From: Flavobacteriaceae bacterium
GTDB lineage: Bacteria; Bacteroidota; Bacteroidia; Flavobacteriales; Flavobacteriaceae
Direction: 5' to 3'
Assembly (NCBI GenBank): GCA_023141985.1
Contig: JAGLKH010000223.1
Location: forward strand, 1 to 9,349
Length of the DNA stretch: 9,349 nucleotides
The first letter of the stretch is position 1. Each line of letters opens with the position of its first letter. This document shows positions 1-5,916 of this stretch, piece after piece. Under the pieces are notes generated by a model. The model made no database searches, was not told where the DNA came from, and worked only from the letters and a program-made list of their open reading frames with translations. A program made the translations under genes and the position numbers.

Positions 1-1773
1 CCATATATGGCTCCAATGCCAATTGGAGCCTCTATCGCCATGATATTATCGCTGTTTGTTGCTTTAACCATAACACCATATTTAGGAGTTATTTTTCTTC
101 GTGAAAAAGATAAAAAGGAGAAGAAGAAAAAGGAGCACAAGAAATTAGAAGACACACTCATTTACAAAATCTATAATAGGTTTGAAAGGCCCTTAATAGA
201 AAACCCTAAGTCACGTTGGTTGTTTTTAGGAGTTACAGTCTTACTTTTATTCGGTTCTATAAGTTTATTTTTTACCAATTCGGTAGCTGTAAAAATGCTT
301 CCATTTGATAATAAAAATGAATTTCAAGTCGTAATCGATATGCCGGAAGGAACAACCTTGGAGCGCACGGCAGTCGTTGCAAAAGAAATTTCGCAGTATC
401 TATCAACGCGTCCGGAAGTCGTAAATTATCAAAGCTATGCAGGCACTTCTGCACCTATTACCTTTAATGGCTTAGTACGACATTACGATCTTAGAGGCGG
501 TAGTAATATGGCAGACATACAGGTAAACTTAACCGACAAACATGACAGAAAAGCAATGAGTCATGAAATTGCGAGCTTGTTTAGACCTGACATTCAGAAA
601 ATTGCAAAAAAATATAATGCAAATGTTAAGATAATAGAAGTTCCGCCAGGACCACCTGTATTATCAACAATTGTAGCTGAAGTCTATGGCCCGGATTATA
701 ACACACAAATTGATATCGCAAATCAAGTCCAAAATATTTTAAAGAATACAGATGATGTTGTTGATGTAGATTGGATGGTTGAAGCAGATCAAACAGAATA
801 TGAATTTATTATTGATAAAGAAAAAGCAATGCTTTATGGAGTAGCACCTCAACAAATTGTGTACACTATGAATATGGCTTTATCAGAACGAATAATAACA
901 AACCTTTATGACGAAGTTTCTTCAAATCAAATAGGAATTATATTGGCGATTGATGAGAAAGAAAAATCTACTATAACAGATATTTCTCAGCTTAAGATAA
1001 AAACAAACCAAGGTAATATGATTACCATTGGAGATTTGGTAAAAGTTGAAGAAAAAACAAAAGCGAAAAGTATTTTTAGAAAAAATCAAAAACGAGTAGT
1101 TTATGTTATGGCAGACATGGCGGGAGAATTAGAAAGTCCTGTTTATGCAATTCTTGGAATGTCAGATAAATTAAAAGAAGTTTCCATTCCCGAAGGATTT
1201 ACTTTAGATGAGTTATACATAAAACAGCCAGATTTTGAAGATGACTATACTGTAAAATGGGATGGCGAATGGCAAATTACCTTAGAAGTATTTAGAGACC
1301 TGGGAATGGCTTTTATGGGAGTAATTATAATTATCTATATCCTTATTGTAGGCTGGTTTCAAAACTTTAAAGCCCCTGTAGTTATGATGGTTGCAATTCC
1401 TCTTTCTCTCATAGGTATTATACTTGGGCATTGGTTTATGGATGCATTTTTTACAGCAACATCCTTTATTGGAATGATTGCTTTAGCAGGAATTATGGTA
1501 CGAAACTCAGTACTACTCATTGACTTTGTAAACTTACGTTTAGATGAAGGTGTACCTATTAAACAAGCTGTAATCGAAGCTGGAGCTGTGCGAACAACTC
1601 CAATTTTATTAACCGCTGGAACTGTTGTTATCGGAGCATTTGTTATACTCTTCGATCCAATATTTCAAGGATTAGCAATCTCATTAATGGGAGGAACTAT
1701 TGTTTCAACGGTATTAACATTACTGGTAGTGCCTTTAGTGTATTATTTAATTGAACGAAAGAATTATAAATAA
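1..1773 (+). CDS. RND-family efflux permease, C-terminal part (5' truncated by window edge)
   Basis: Inner-membrane pump subunit of a tripartite RND exporter driven by proton motive force. The frame is open to base 1, so the visible 590 residues are the C-terminal part and the true start lies upstream. The first residues (SLFVALTITPYLGVIFL) match TM6 of the AcrB/CzcA fold. A very lysine-rich cytoplasmic loop follows (about residues 33-48), then TM7 (about 70-91), a large periplasmic porter/docking region (about 92-430) and five closely spaced helices to the end, as expected for TM8-TM12. In the TM10 region the segment MVRNSVLLIDF aligns with the AcrB proton-relay segment AKNAILIVEF, with Arg at the position of AcrB Lys940. 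The stop lies 11 bp before the next gene, suggesting co-transcription. The RND family is clear. The substrate is not: the PII-like neighbour recalls metal-efflux loci, but the heavy-metal (CusA) subfamily cannot be shown because the TM4 region is missing. Confidence 0.93.
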   Translation, partial: PYMAPMPIGASIAMILSLFVALTITPYLGVIFLREKDKKEKKKKEHKKLEDTLIYKIYNRFERPLIENPKSRWLFLGVTVLLLFGSISLFFTNSVAVKMLPFDNKNEFQVVIDMPEGTTLERTAVVAKEISQYLSTRPEVVNYQSYAGTSAPITFNGLVRHYDLRGGSNMADIQVNLTDKHDRKAMSHEIASLFRPDIQKIAKKYNANVKIIEVPPGPPVLSTIVAEVYGPDYNTQIDIANQVQNILKNTDDVVDVDWMVEADQTEYEFIIDKEKAMLYGVAPQQIVYTMNMALSERIITNLYDEVSSNQIGIILAIDEKEKSTITDISQLKIKTNQGNMITIGDLVKVEEKTKAKSIFRKNQKRVVYVMADMAGELESPVYAILGMSDKLKEVSIPEGFTLDELYIKQPDFEDDYTVKWDGEWQITLEVFRDLGMAFMGVIIIIYILIVGWFQNFKAPVVMMVAIPLSLIGIILGHWFMDAFFTATSFIGMIALAGIMVRNSVLLIDFVNLRLDEGVPIKQAVIEAGAVRTTPILLTAGTVVIGAFVILFDPIFQGLAISLMGGTIVSTVLTLLVVPLVYYLIERKNYK

Positions 1774-1784
1774 AAGATTTAAAG

Positions 1785-2090
1785 ATGAAATTATTAATGG
1801 TTACTGTTGTTGAAGAATATCGAAAAGAAACTTTACAACTCTTTAAGAAAGCAAAAATTGAGAATTTTAGTGGCTTAGAAGTAGATGGTTATAAAATTCT
1901 TCCTTCTTTGTTAAGGACATCCAGCTGGTTTCCCATAGAAAAAGGAGGTGCAAAATCAATTTTGTTTTTCTCATTTACAGACGCTGATAAAATTGATAAA
2001 ATGTTTCAGTTGATAGAAATATTTAATAACAACTTAGAAACAAACAATCCGGTAAAAGCAGTAGTAATTCCAATAGAAAAGCACATATAA
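1785..2090 (+). CDS. Small PII-like (DUF3240/CutA-like) protein linked to the RND pump
   Basis: A 101-aa soluble protein without signal peptide or membrane segment. It opens with a strand-helix unit (MKLLMVTVVEEYRKETLQLF), then a strand with SGLEVDGYK, a loop (about residues 38-57), a second strand rich in Phe (SILFFSF), a helix (DKIDKMFQLIEIF) and a final strand (VKAVVIPIEK). This beta-alpha-beta-beta-alpha-beta order is that of PII/CutA-fold ferredoxin-like proteins. Proteins of this type (DUF3240 and relatives) occur beside RND metal-efflux genes in other bacteria. I see no canonical PII T-loop or B-loop signature, so nucleotide binding is not assured. It lies 11 bp after the permease and 19 bp before the first DUF2892 gene, so it is probably translated from the same message. 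A role as cytoplasmic sensor or modulator of the pump is inference from position. Confidence 0.72.
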   Translation: MKLLMVTVVEEYRKETLQLFKKAKIENFSGLEVDGYKILPSLLRTSSWFPIEKGGAKSILFFSFTDADKIDKMFQLIEIFNNNLETNNPVKAVVIPIEKHI

Positions 2091-2109
2091 ATTTAAATAA
2101 ATTAATAAG

Positions 2110-2298
2110 ATGAAAAATAGATTAATTAGAGCAATTGCGGGAACTTTTATTTTAATAAGCCTGGTTTTGGCTATATATGTAAATATTAATTGGCTGTGGT
2201 TTACAGCTTTTGTTGGAGCAAATCTTTTGCAGTCATCAATAACAAAATGGTGCTTGATGGAAACTATTTTAGAAAAGATTTTTAATGTAAAAGATTAA
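2110..2298 (+). CDS. DUF2892 / YgaP-like two-helix membrane protein (copy 1)
   Basis: A 62-aa protein with a basic N-terminus (MKNRLIRAIAG), a first hydrophobic helix (about residues 10-26) and a second (about 28-45), ending in a short charged tail. The pattern R-x-x-A-G-x-F near the start, W-x-x-x-x-A-F-V-G-A-N-L-L-Q-S in helix 2 and a Cys followed by L-M-E (Cys48) is characteristic of the DUF2892 family. This family is also found as the membrane tail of the rhodanese YgaP. No rhodanese domain is attached here. It follows the PII-like gene by 19 bp and is the last gene of the apparent RND operon. Its function is unknown; the conserved Cys at the end of the second helix is the only obvious reactive residue. 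Confidence 0.8.
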   Translation: MKNRLIRAIAGTFILISLVLAIYVNINWLWFTAFVGANLLQSSITKWCLMETILEKIFNVKD

Positions 2299-2344
2299 TG
2301 TTCATTTTTAGTACTATTGTTTAGCCCCGTTAGGAAAATTTTTA

Positions 2345-2376
2345 TTTGTGATGCTGCGAAATAAATTATATATTTA
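2345..2376 (+). promoter_or_regulatory. Candidate Bacteroidota-type promoter for the second DUF2892 gene
   Basis: TTTG at 2345-2348 and TATATTTA at 2369-2376 are separated by 20 bases. This fits the Bacteroidota -33 TTTG / -7 TAnnTTTG consensus with one mismatch (final G to A). Transcription would begin near 2383, about 30 bases before the ATG at 2412. It suggests the 113-bp gap marks a new transcription unit, although I see no clear terminator before it. Confidence 0.45.
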
Positions 2377-2411
2377 GTATCAAATTAAATAATTTTTCAA
2401 ACACTTTTATT

Positions 2412-2618
2412 ATGAAAAAAAACGTTGGAAGTACCGAAAAAATAGTTCGTTATATTGTTGCAGCTGTTGCTGTTTGGGCTGCCTATACATATCAAGTTGC
2501 TAGCCCCTGGGATTATGTATTATATGCTGTAGCAGGTATAATGGTAGTTACTGCATTAGCAAATTTTTGCCCGTTATGGACAGTTTTTAAGATTAATACA
2601 TCTAAGAAACAGGAGTAA
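2412..2618 (+). CDS. DUF2892 / YgaP-like two-helix membrane protein (copy 2)
   Basis: A 68-aa protein with the classic DUF2892 opening MKKNVGSTEKIVRYIVA, a first helix (about residues 12-28), a second helix (about 34-51) and the family's Cys-Pro-Leu motif (NFCPLW, Cys53), followed by a lysine-rich tail. It belongs to the same family as the protein encoded at 2110-2298 but is clearly diverged. The latter ends with KWCLME, whereas this copy has the more usual FCPL form. It is separated from copy 1 by 113 bp with its own candidate promoter. Its role is unknown. The single Cys near the membrane boundary hints at thiol or sulfur chemistry, but that is inference. Confidence 0.82.
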   Translation: MKKNVGSTEKIVRYIVAAVAVWAAYTYQVASPWDYVLYAVAGIMVVTALANFCPLWTVFKINTSKKQE

Positions 2619-2696
2619 ACGTAAATTATTTTGAATTGTATTTGTAACGTTTTTATTTTATAAGCGTCATATAAGTATCAATCAAAATTTTTAACC

Positions 2697-3035
2697 ATGA
2701 GACAGGATAAACAACTAATTGTTATAACTCACTTAAGTCAGTTAGTGACATTAGTTATAGGTTTTGGTAGTCTTATTTTACCTTTAATTATTTGGATGTC
2801 TAATAAGGAGAAAGTTTATGAAATGGATGAGCATGGGAAAAACATCCTAAACTTTCAAATAAGTTTATTAATATATTCTTTAATATGTATTCCGTTAATT
2901 TTTTTATTAGGATTAGGAATATTAGGATTAATTGTTTTAGGTATAATTTCTATAGTTTTTCCCATTATTAATGCTATTAAAGCGAGTAATGGAGAAACCC
3001 CAAAATACCCTTTATCTCTAAATTTTATTAGTTAG
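2697..3035 (+). CDS. DUF4870 (Tic20-like) small membrane protein
   Basis: A 112-aa protein matching the DUF4870 pattern: a start rich in polar residues with THLSQL, a helix (about residues 15-34) ending in PLIIWMSNKEK, the charged signature V-x-x-M-D-E-H-G-K-N-I-L-N-F-Q (about 40-54), and two further helices (about 55-72 and 73-95). The last helix ends in a conserved-looking AIKASNGE stretch and a short tail. It is an integral inner-membrane protein of unknown role; the family shares a fold with the Tic20 import component. It lies 78 bp after the preceding gene with only a poor promoter match in between, and 28 bp before a strong terminator, so it is the last gene of this + strand run. Confidence 0.85.
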   Translation: MRQDKQLIVITHLSQLVTLVIGFGSLILPLIIWMSNKEKVYEMDEHGKNILNFQISLLIYSLICIPLIFLLGLGILGLIVLGIISIVFPIINAIKASNGETPKYPLSLNFIS

Positions 3036-3062
3036 TTAGTTATTTTTAAATTTGAGATAAAC

Positions 3063-3093
3063 AAAAAAGGTTCACGAAAGTGAGCCTTTTTTT
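3063..3093. terminator. Bidirectional rho-independent terminator
   Basis: Seven-base stem GGTTCAC / GTGAGCC (one G-T pair) closed by a GAAA tetraloop. It is flanked by six A on the left and seven T on the right, so it has a T-tract on either strand. It sits between the convergent DUF4870 and dnaN genes and can end transcripts from both sides. Confidence 0.88.
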
Positions 3094-3095
3094 AT

Positions 3096-3127
3096 GAATT
3101 CCCACGAAAAAGGGAATCTTTATTATT
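3096..3127. repeat. Intergenic hairpin repeat, copy 1
   Basis: Hairpin ATTCCC (3098-3103) / GGGAAT (3112-3117) around an A-rich loop, followed by the tail CTTTATTATT. The same architecture and the identical 13-base tail AATCTTTATTATT recur at 4827-4856. It lies directly downstream of the bidirectional terminator, outside any gene. It resembles degenerate palindromic repeats of the GATTCCC...GGGAATC type that I remember from flavobacterial intergenic regions. Confidence 0.55.
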
Positions 3128-3184
3128 CTTATCCAAAATTTTCTTATAAGTAATTACTCTTACTTCTTTCTTCTCAATTTATAA

Positions 3185-3280
3185 GATGAGATTTCTGTTC
3201 CTCCGCTTTCAGTCCTTCGTAGCTGTTCTACTTCGGCGAAGTAGGCAAAGTTTCGGCGGCACGCGGACGCATGTAATGAC
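3185..3280. other. Non-coding GC-rich patch with perfect palindrome
   Basis: The 250 bp between the DUF4870 and dnaN stop codons carry no gene. After the terminator and hairpin repeat, the part from about 3196 to 3272 is markedly richer in G+C than the rest of the window. It contains the palindrome CTACTTC-GGC-GAAGTAG (3228-3244), a nearby CTTCGTAG half-site (3215-3222) and a run of CGG/GCG words (3253-3270). It lies immediately 3' of dnaN. No convincing ORF, T-tract or known RNA is visible. I take it for a decayed intergenic repeat or structured 3' region. Confidence 0.45.
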
Positions 3281-3285
3281 AAAAT

Positions 3286-4404
3286 CTAATTGTTCAACAT
3301 CACCGGCATAACCAACATAGTAATATGTTCGCCTTCGTCTAATCCATCTACTGGAGTTAAAATTCCAGCTCTGTTTGGCAAACTCATTTCTAATTGCACA
3401 TCGTTAGTATTTAAATTACTTAGCATTTCTGTTAAAAAACGTGAGTTAAAACCAATTTGCATATCATCACCTTGATAATCGCATGTTAAACGTTCTTCAG
3501 CTTTGTTACTGTAATCTATATCTTCGGCAGAAATATTTAATTCGGCACCAGCAATTTTTAAGCGAATTTGATGAGTTGTTTTGTTAGAGAAAATGCTAAC
3601 ACGTCGTACAGAATTTAAAAATTGAGTTCTATCAATCACTAACTTATTAGGATTTTCTTTTGGTATTACCGCTTCGTAATTAGGATATTTACCATCAATT
3701 AATCGACAAATAAGAACAGAATTATCAAAAGTGAATTTCGCATTATTTTCATTATATTCTATCGTTACATCATCATTATTGCCAACTAATATTCCTTTTA
3801 AAAGTGTTAAAGGTTTTTTTGGCATTATAAATTCGGCTGTTTCACTTGCCGATACATCTTCACGAGTATATTTTACTAATTTATGAGCATCTGTTGCAAC
3901 AAATGTTAAACTCTGTGTAGAAAACTGGAAGAAAACACCACTCATAACAGGACGTAAATCGTCGTTACCGGCAGCAAAAATTGTTTTGCTTATTGCCGAT
4001 GCTAAAATCTCTCCGGAGATAGTTGTAGAACTTGGATTCTCTAATGCTACAGCTTTAGGAAATTCTTCACCATTTGCATAAGCTAATGCATATTTACCAT
4101 GATTAGAACTAATCTCTATGGTATTATTTTCTTCAACAATAAAAGTTAGAGGTTGCTCTGGAAAAGTTTTTAATGTATCCAATAATAATTTTGCAGGAAC
4201 TGCAACACTTCCTTCACTATCACTTTCAACATCAATAGACGACGACATGGTAGTTTCTAAATCACTTGCAGAGATTGTGAGTTTCGAGTTGTTTAATTCG
4301 AATAAAAAATTATCTAATATTGGTAAAGTATTAGAGCTGTTTATAACGCCTCCTAAAACCTGTAATTGCTTTAGTAAATAGGTACTTGATACTATAAATT
4401 TCAT
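3286..4404 (-). CDS. dnaN: DNA polymerase III subunit beta (sliding clamp)
   Basis: Ring-forming processivity clamp that tethers the replicative polymerase and other partners to DNA. The 372-aa length is normal for the family. Three clamp domains can be placed at about 1-120, 121-245 and 246-372. Recognisable landmarks are MKFIVSSTYLLKQLQ with NTLPILDNFLFE in domain 1, RPVMSGVFFQF and the near-universal ATDAHKLV in domain 2, and LIDGKYPNYEAVIPKE at the domain 2/3 junction. The C-terminus LVMPVMLNN corresponds to the E. coli VMPMRL end that lines the partner-binding groove. The ATG at 4404 gives the expected N-terminus. A candidate promoter lies about 40 bases upstream. Transcripts probably end at the shared terminator at 3063-3093. 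As usual in Bacteroidota, dnaN is here away from dnaA. Confidence 0.97.
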   Translation of the reverse strand: MKFIVSSTYLLKQLQVLGGVINSSNTLPILDNFLFELNNSKLTISASDLETTMSSSIDVESDSEGSVAVPAKLLLDTLKTFPEQPLTFIVEENNTIEISSNHGKYALAYANGEEFPKAVALENPSSTTISGEILASAISKTIFAAGNDDLRPVMSGVFFQFSTQSLTFVATDAHKLVKYTREDVSASETAEFIMPKKPLTLLKGILVGNNDDVTIEYNENNAKFTFDNSVLICRLIDGKYPNYEAVIPKENPNKLVIDRTQFLNSVRRVSIFSNKTTHQIRLKIAGAELNISAEDIDYSNKAEERLTCDYQGDDMQIGFNSRFLTEMLSNLNTNDVQLEMSLPNRAGILTPVDGLDEGEHITMLVMPVMLNN

Positions 4405-4444
4405 TTAGATCTTATGGATTTTTGTTCAAAAAAATAGATTAATA

Positions 4445-4476
4445 CAAATATATCTTTTTGAAATTAATATATGAAA
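4445..4476 (-). promoter_or_regulatory. Candidate dnaN promoter
   Basis: On the minus strand, TATATTTG (4445-4452) is a perfect TAnnTTTG -7 box. TTTC (4473-4476) stands 20 bases upstream as a one-mismatch -33 box. The predicted start point is about 35 bases before the dnaN ATG. It implies that dnaN is not solely dependent on read-through from the ABM gene. Confidence 0.5.
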
Positions 4477-4512
4477 CATCTATAACAAAAATTTTGATAC
4501 TTAATGGAACGA

Positions 4513-4809
4513 TTATTTTAAACTCACCACTTTTTCAACACTCCAAGCTTCAGGTTTGCGGTTAAAGAACACCTTTGTTTTTGACCAAACAGTTTTAAAT
4601 AATTCAGATTGTCTGTAATTTTCTAAATCAGTTTCGGTTTCCCAATAACTATAAGTAAAAAATATATTTGGTTGTTCTTTATTTCTATATAATTCTAAAA
4701 ACTTGCAACCTTTAAAATGTCGTATATGTTCTTTATTTAAATCAAAGTTAGCAAGAAATTCTTCAATTTTTGAAGGTTCAAAACTCATTTTTACAATCCT
4801 CACCAGCAT
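4513..4809 (-). CDS. ABM-domain (antibiotic biosynthesis monooxygenase-like) small protein
   Basis: A 98-aa protein of the dimeric alpha/beta-barrel ABM superfamily, which includes YgiN-type quinol monooxygenases and small heme-degrading enzymes. The family pattern is visible as strand 1 (MLVRIVKMSFEPSKIEEFLA), a helix with I-R-H-F-K-G-C-K-F-L-E-L-Y, a third strand with IFFTYSYWETETDLENYRQS, then the F-x-x-V-W helix and a final strand AWSVEKVV. The YWET...YRQS segment is the clearest family hallmark. Actual enzyme activity cannot be told from sequence, because many members have unknown substrates. The chosen ATG gives the standard strand-1 start. It lies 57 bp downstream of the SAM hydrolase-like gene on the same strand, with a hairpin repeat in between, so it is probably in the same unit. 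Confidence 0.85.
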   Translation of the reverse strand: MLVRIVKMSFEPSKIEEFLANFDLNKEHIRHFKGCKFLELYRNKEQPNIFFTYSYWETETDLENYRQSELFKTVWSKTKVFFNRKPEAWSVEKVVSLK

Positions 4810-4826
4810 AAAAATATTTCATTTTT

Positions 4827-4856
4827 ATTTCCGTGAAATCGGAAATCTTTATTATT
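4827..4856. repeat. Intergenic hairpin repeat, copy 2
   Basis: Stem ATTTCCG (4827-4833) / CGGAAAT (4840-4846) with a six-base loop, followed by the CTTTATTATT tail. It shares the 13-base tail AATCTTTATTATT and layout with copy 1 at 3096-3127, in the same orientation. It fills most of the 57-bp gap between the SAM hydrolase-like and ABM genes. On the coding (minus) strand it would form a hairpin without a T-tract, so it is not an intrinsic terminator. Confidence 0.55.
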
Positions 4857-4866
4857 CATTTTCTAT

Positions 4867-5703
4867 TCAATTCTTTTCGAAATTGATTGTTACAGTATCT
4901 CTCATGCTTAATCCCATTAAAGTAGAGGCACTACCTACAGTTGCACTATTGCTTTTATAAACGGCAATCTCTAAATAGTTAGAAGAATTAAATACAACCA
5001 AACCACGACCTTCATCATGACGCTTATCTTCAGGAGTTTTAAAATTTACGATATCGCTATATTTATTATATATATCTTTAAACTTATAGCTCCTCGCATA
5101 GACTTCAAAAGGTCTTCCTTTTTGAATGGTTTCAAAAAAATCACGTTTAATATTTGTTACGGCATTTCCATAATTATCAATGTAGATTATATTGCCAATA
5201 ATTTGGGTTTTTTCAGTATTAACAAAAGGAATAATATTTCGTATGGGCTTAATATTTTCTATTAATTTCCCAATAATTTCAAGTGTACCACCTCTTGCAA
5301 TATGGCAGGCTACTTTTACAAAGACATCTAAAACAGGAAAACTGGTTTCTATTTTATCGTGAATATTAATTTCAACAATTTTTTCTGGAGCTATATCTGT
5401 ACAAATCATACTCATAATCCCATTGTTTGCACACACAAAATAGTGATCATCTAATTTAATAGCAATATGTTTGTTTTCTTCGTTAATTTCAGAATCTATA
5501 CCAATAATATGTATTGTTCCTTTAGGGAAACTACTATATGCATTTTGTATAATGTATGCGGCCTCAGGGATGTTAAATGGTGAAACTGAATGCGAAATAT
5601 CTACAATTTTAACATCAGGAAGTTCACTATAAATGGCACCTTTTACAGCACCTGCAAAGTGATCTTTTTCTCCAAAATCTGTTGTTAATGTAATTATTGC
5701 CAT
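4867..5703 (-). CDS. SAM hydroxide adenosyltransferase family (DUF62) protein
   Basis: Typical members split S-adenosylmethionine with water to adenosine and methionine; relatives are the SAM-dependent fluorinase and chlorinase. The 278-aa length fits the hydrolases and lacks an obvious extra loop as in fluorinases. Visible motifs are LTTDFG with H-F-A-G near the start (SAM pocket), DISHSVSPFNIPEAA, ANNGIMSM, DVFVKVACHIARGG, YIDNYGNAVTNI (a base-contact motif) and a C-terminal domain ending VGSASTLMGLSMRDTV. Of the D-R-H catalytic triad known from Pyrococcus PH0463, Asp70 and His134 are present. The usual D-P-G-V-G-T-x-R stretch reads DSEINEEN, which places Asn77 where Arg is expected. Activity is therefore not certain. 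I use the ATG at 5703; an in-frame TTG two codons upstream is a less likely start. A candidate promoter lies 39 bases upstream, and phoH is divergent. Confidence 0.9.
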   Translation of the reverse strand: MAIITLTTDFGEKDHFAGAVKGAIYSELPDVKIVDISHSVSPFNIPEAAYIIQNAYSSFPKGTIHIIGIDSEINEENKHIAIKLDDHYFVCANNGIMSMICTDIAPEKIVEINIHDKIETSFPVLDVFVKVACHIARGGTLEIIGKLIENIKPIRNIIPFVNTEKTQIIGNIIYIDNYGNAVTNIKRDFFETIQKGRPFEVYARSYKFKDIYNKYSDIVNFKTPEDKRHDEGRGLVVFNSSNYLEIAVYKSNSATVGSASTLMGLSMRDTVTINFEKN

Positions 5704-5741
5704 AGGCAAAATTGTTACTGTTTTTTTAGTGACACTTGATG

Positions 5742-5770
5742 TAAAATTACGTACTTTTGAGTTTTACAAA
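5742..5770 (-). promoter_or_regulatory. Candidate promoter for the SAM hydrolase-like gene
   Basis: Minus-strand TTTG (5767-5770) and TAATTTTA (5742-5749) are 17 bases apart. This is the Bacteroidota pattern with one mismatch in the -7 box and a slightly short spacer. The position, about 39 bases before the ATG, is suitable. A plus-strand TACTTTTG (5752-5759) lies between the two boxes. Confidence 0.35.
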
Positions 5771-5798
5771 CCTACATAATTTTTTTCGTTTTTATTTT

Positions 5799-5806
5799 TA
5801 TATTTG
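5799..5806 (+). promoter_or_regulatory. Candidate phoH -7 box
   Basis: TATATTTG is a perfect TAnnTTTG match, but there is no clear TTTG at the expected distance upstream (that stretch is mostly A/T). A second match, TACTTTTG at 5752-5759, also lacks a well-spaced -33 box. Use of 5799-5806 would give a leader of roughly 100 bases before the phoH TTG start, beginning just before a 14-codon ORF at 5823-5867. Confidence 0.3.
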
Positions 5807-5916
5807 GACAGAAATAAATTAAATGAAGGTTCATGAAGACCTATTAAAAGTAATAAAAATTAACTGAATAAATCTAATAAATCATTGTCAGATTTACATT
5901 ATAAAAAACAGCGCAT

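Noticed and set aside
3028..3042. TTAG tandem repeat at the end of the DUF4870 gene
   Set aside because: Under four full repeats in AT-rich DNA around a stop codon; likely chance or simple slippage, with no sign of function.
4118..4381. 87-codon plus-strand ORF opposite dnaN
   Set aside because: It mirrors dnaN, a certain gene, and has no recognisable domain or start signals.
5704..5709. TTG-initiated two-codon extension of the SAM hydrolase-like protein
   Set aside because: The ATG at 5703 gives the standard family N-terminus (MAIITLTTDFG); the extension adds only two residues and a weaker start.
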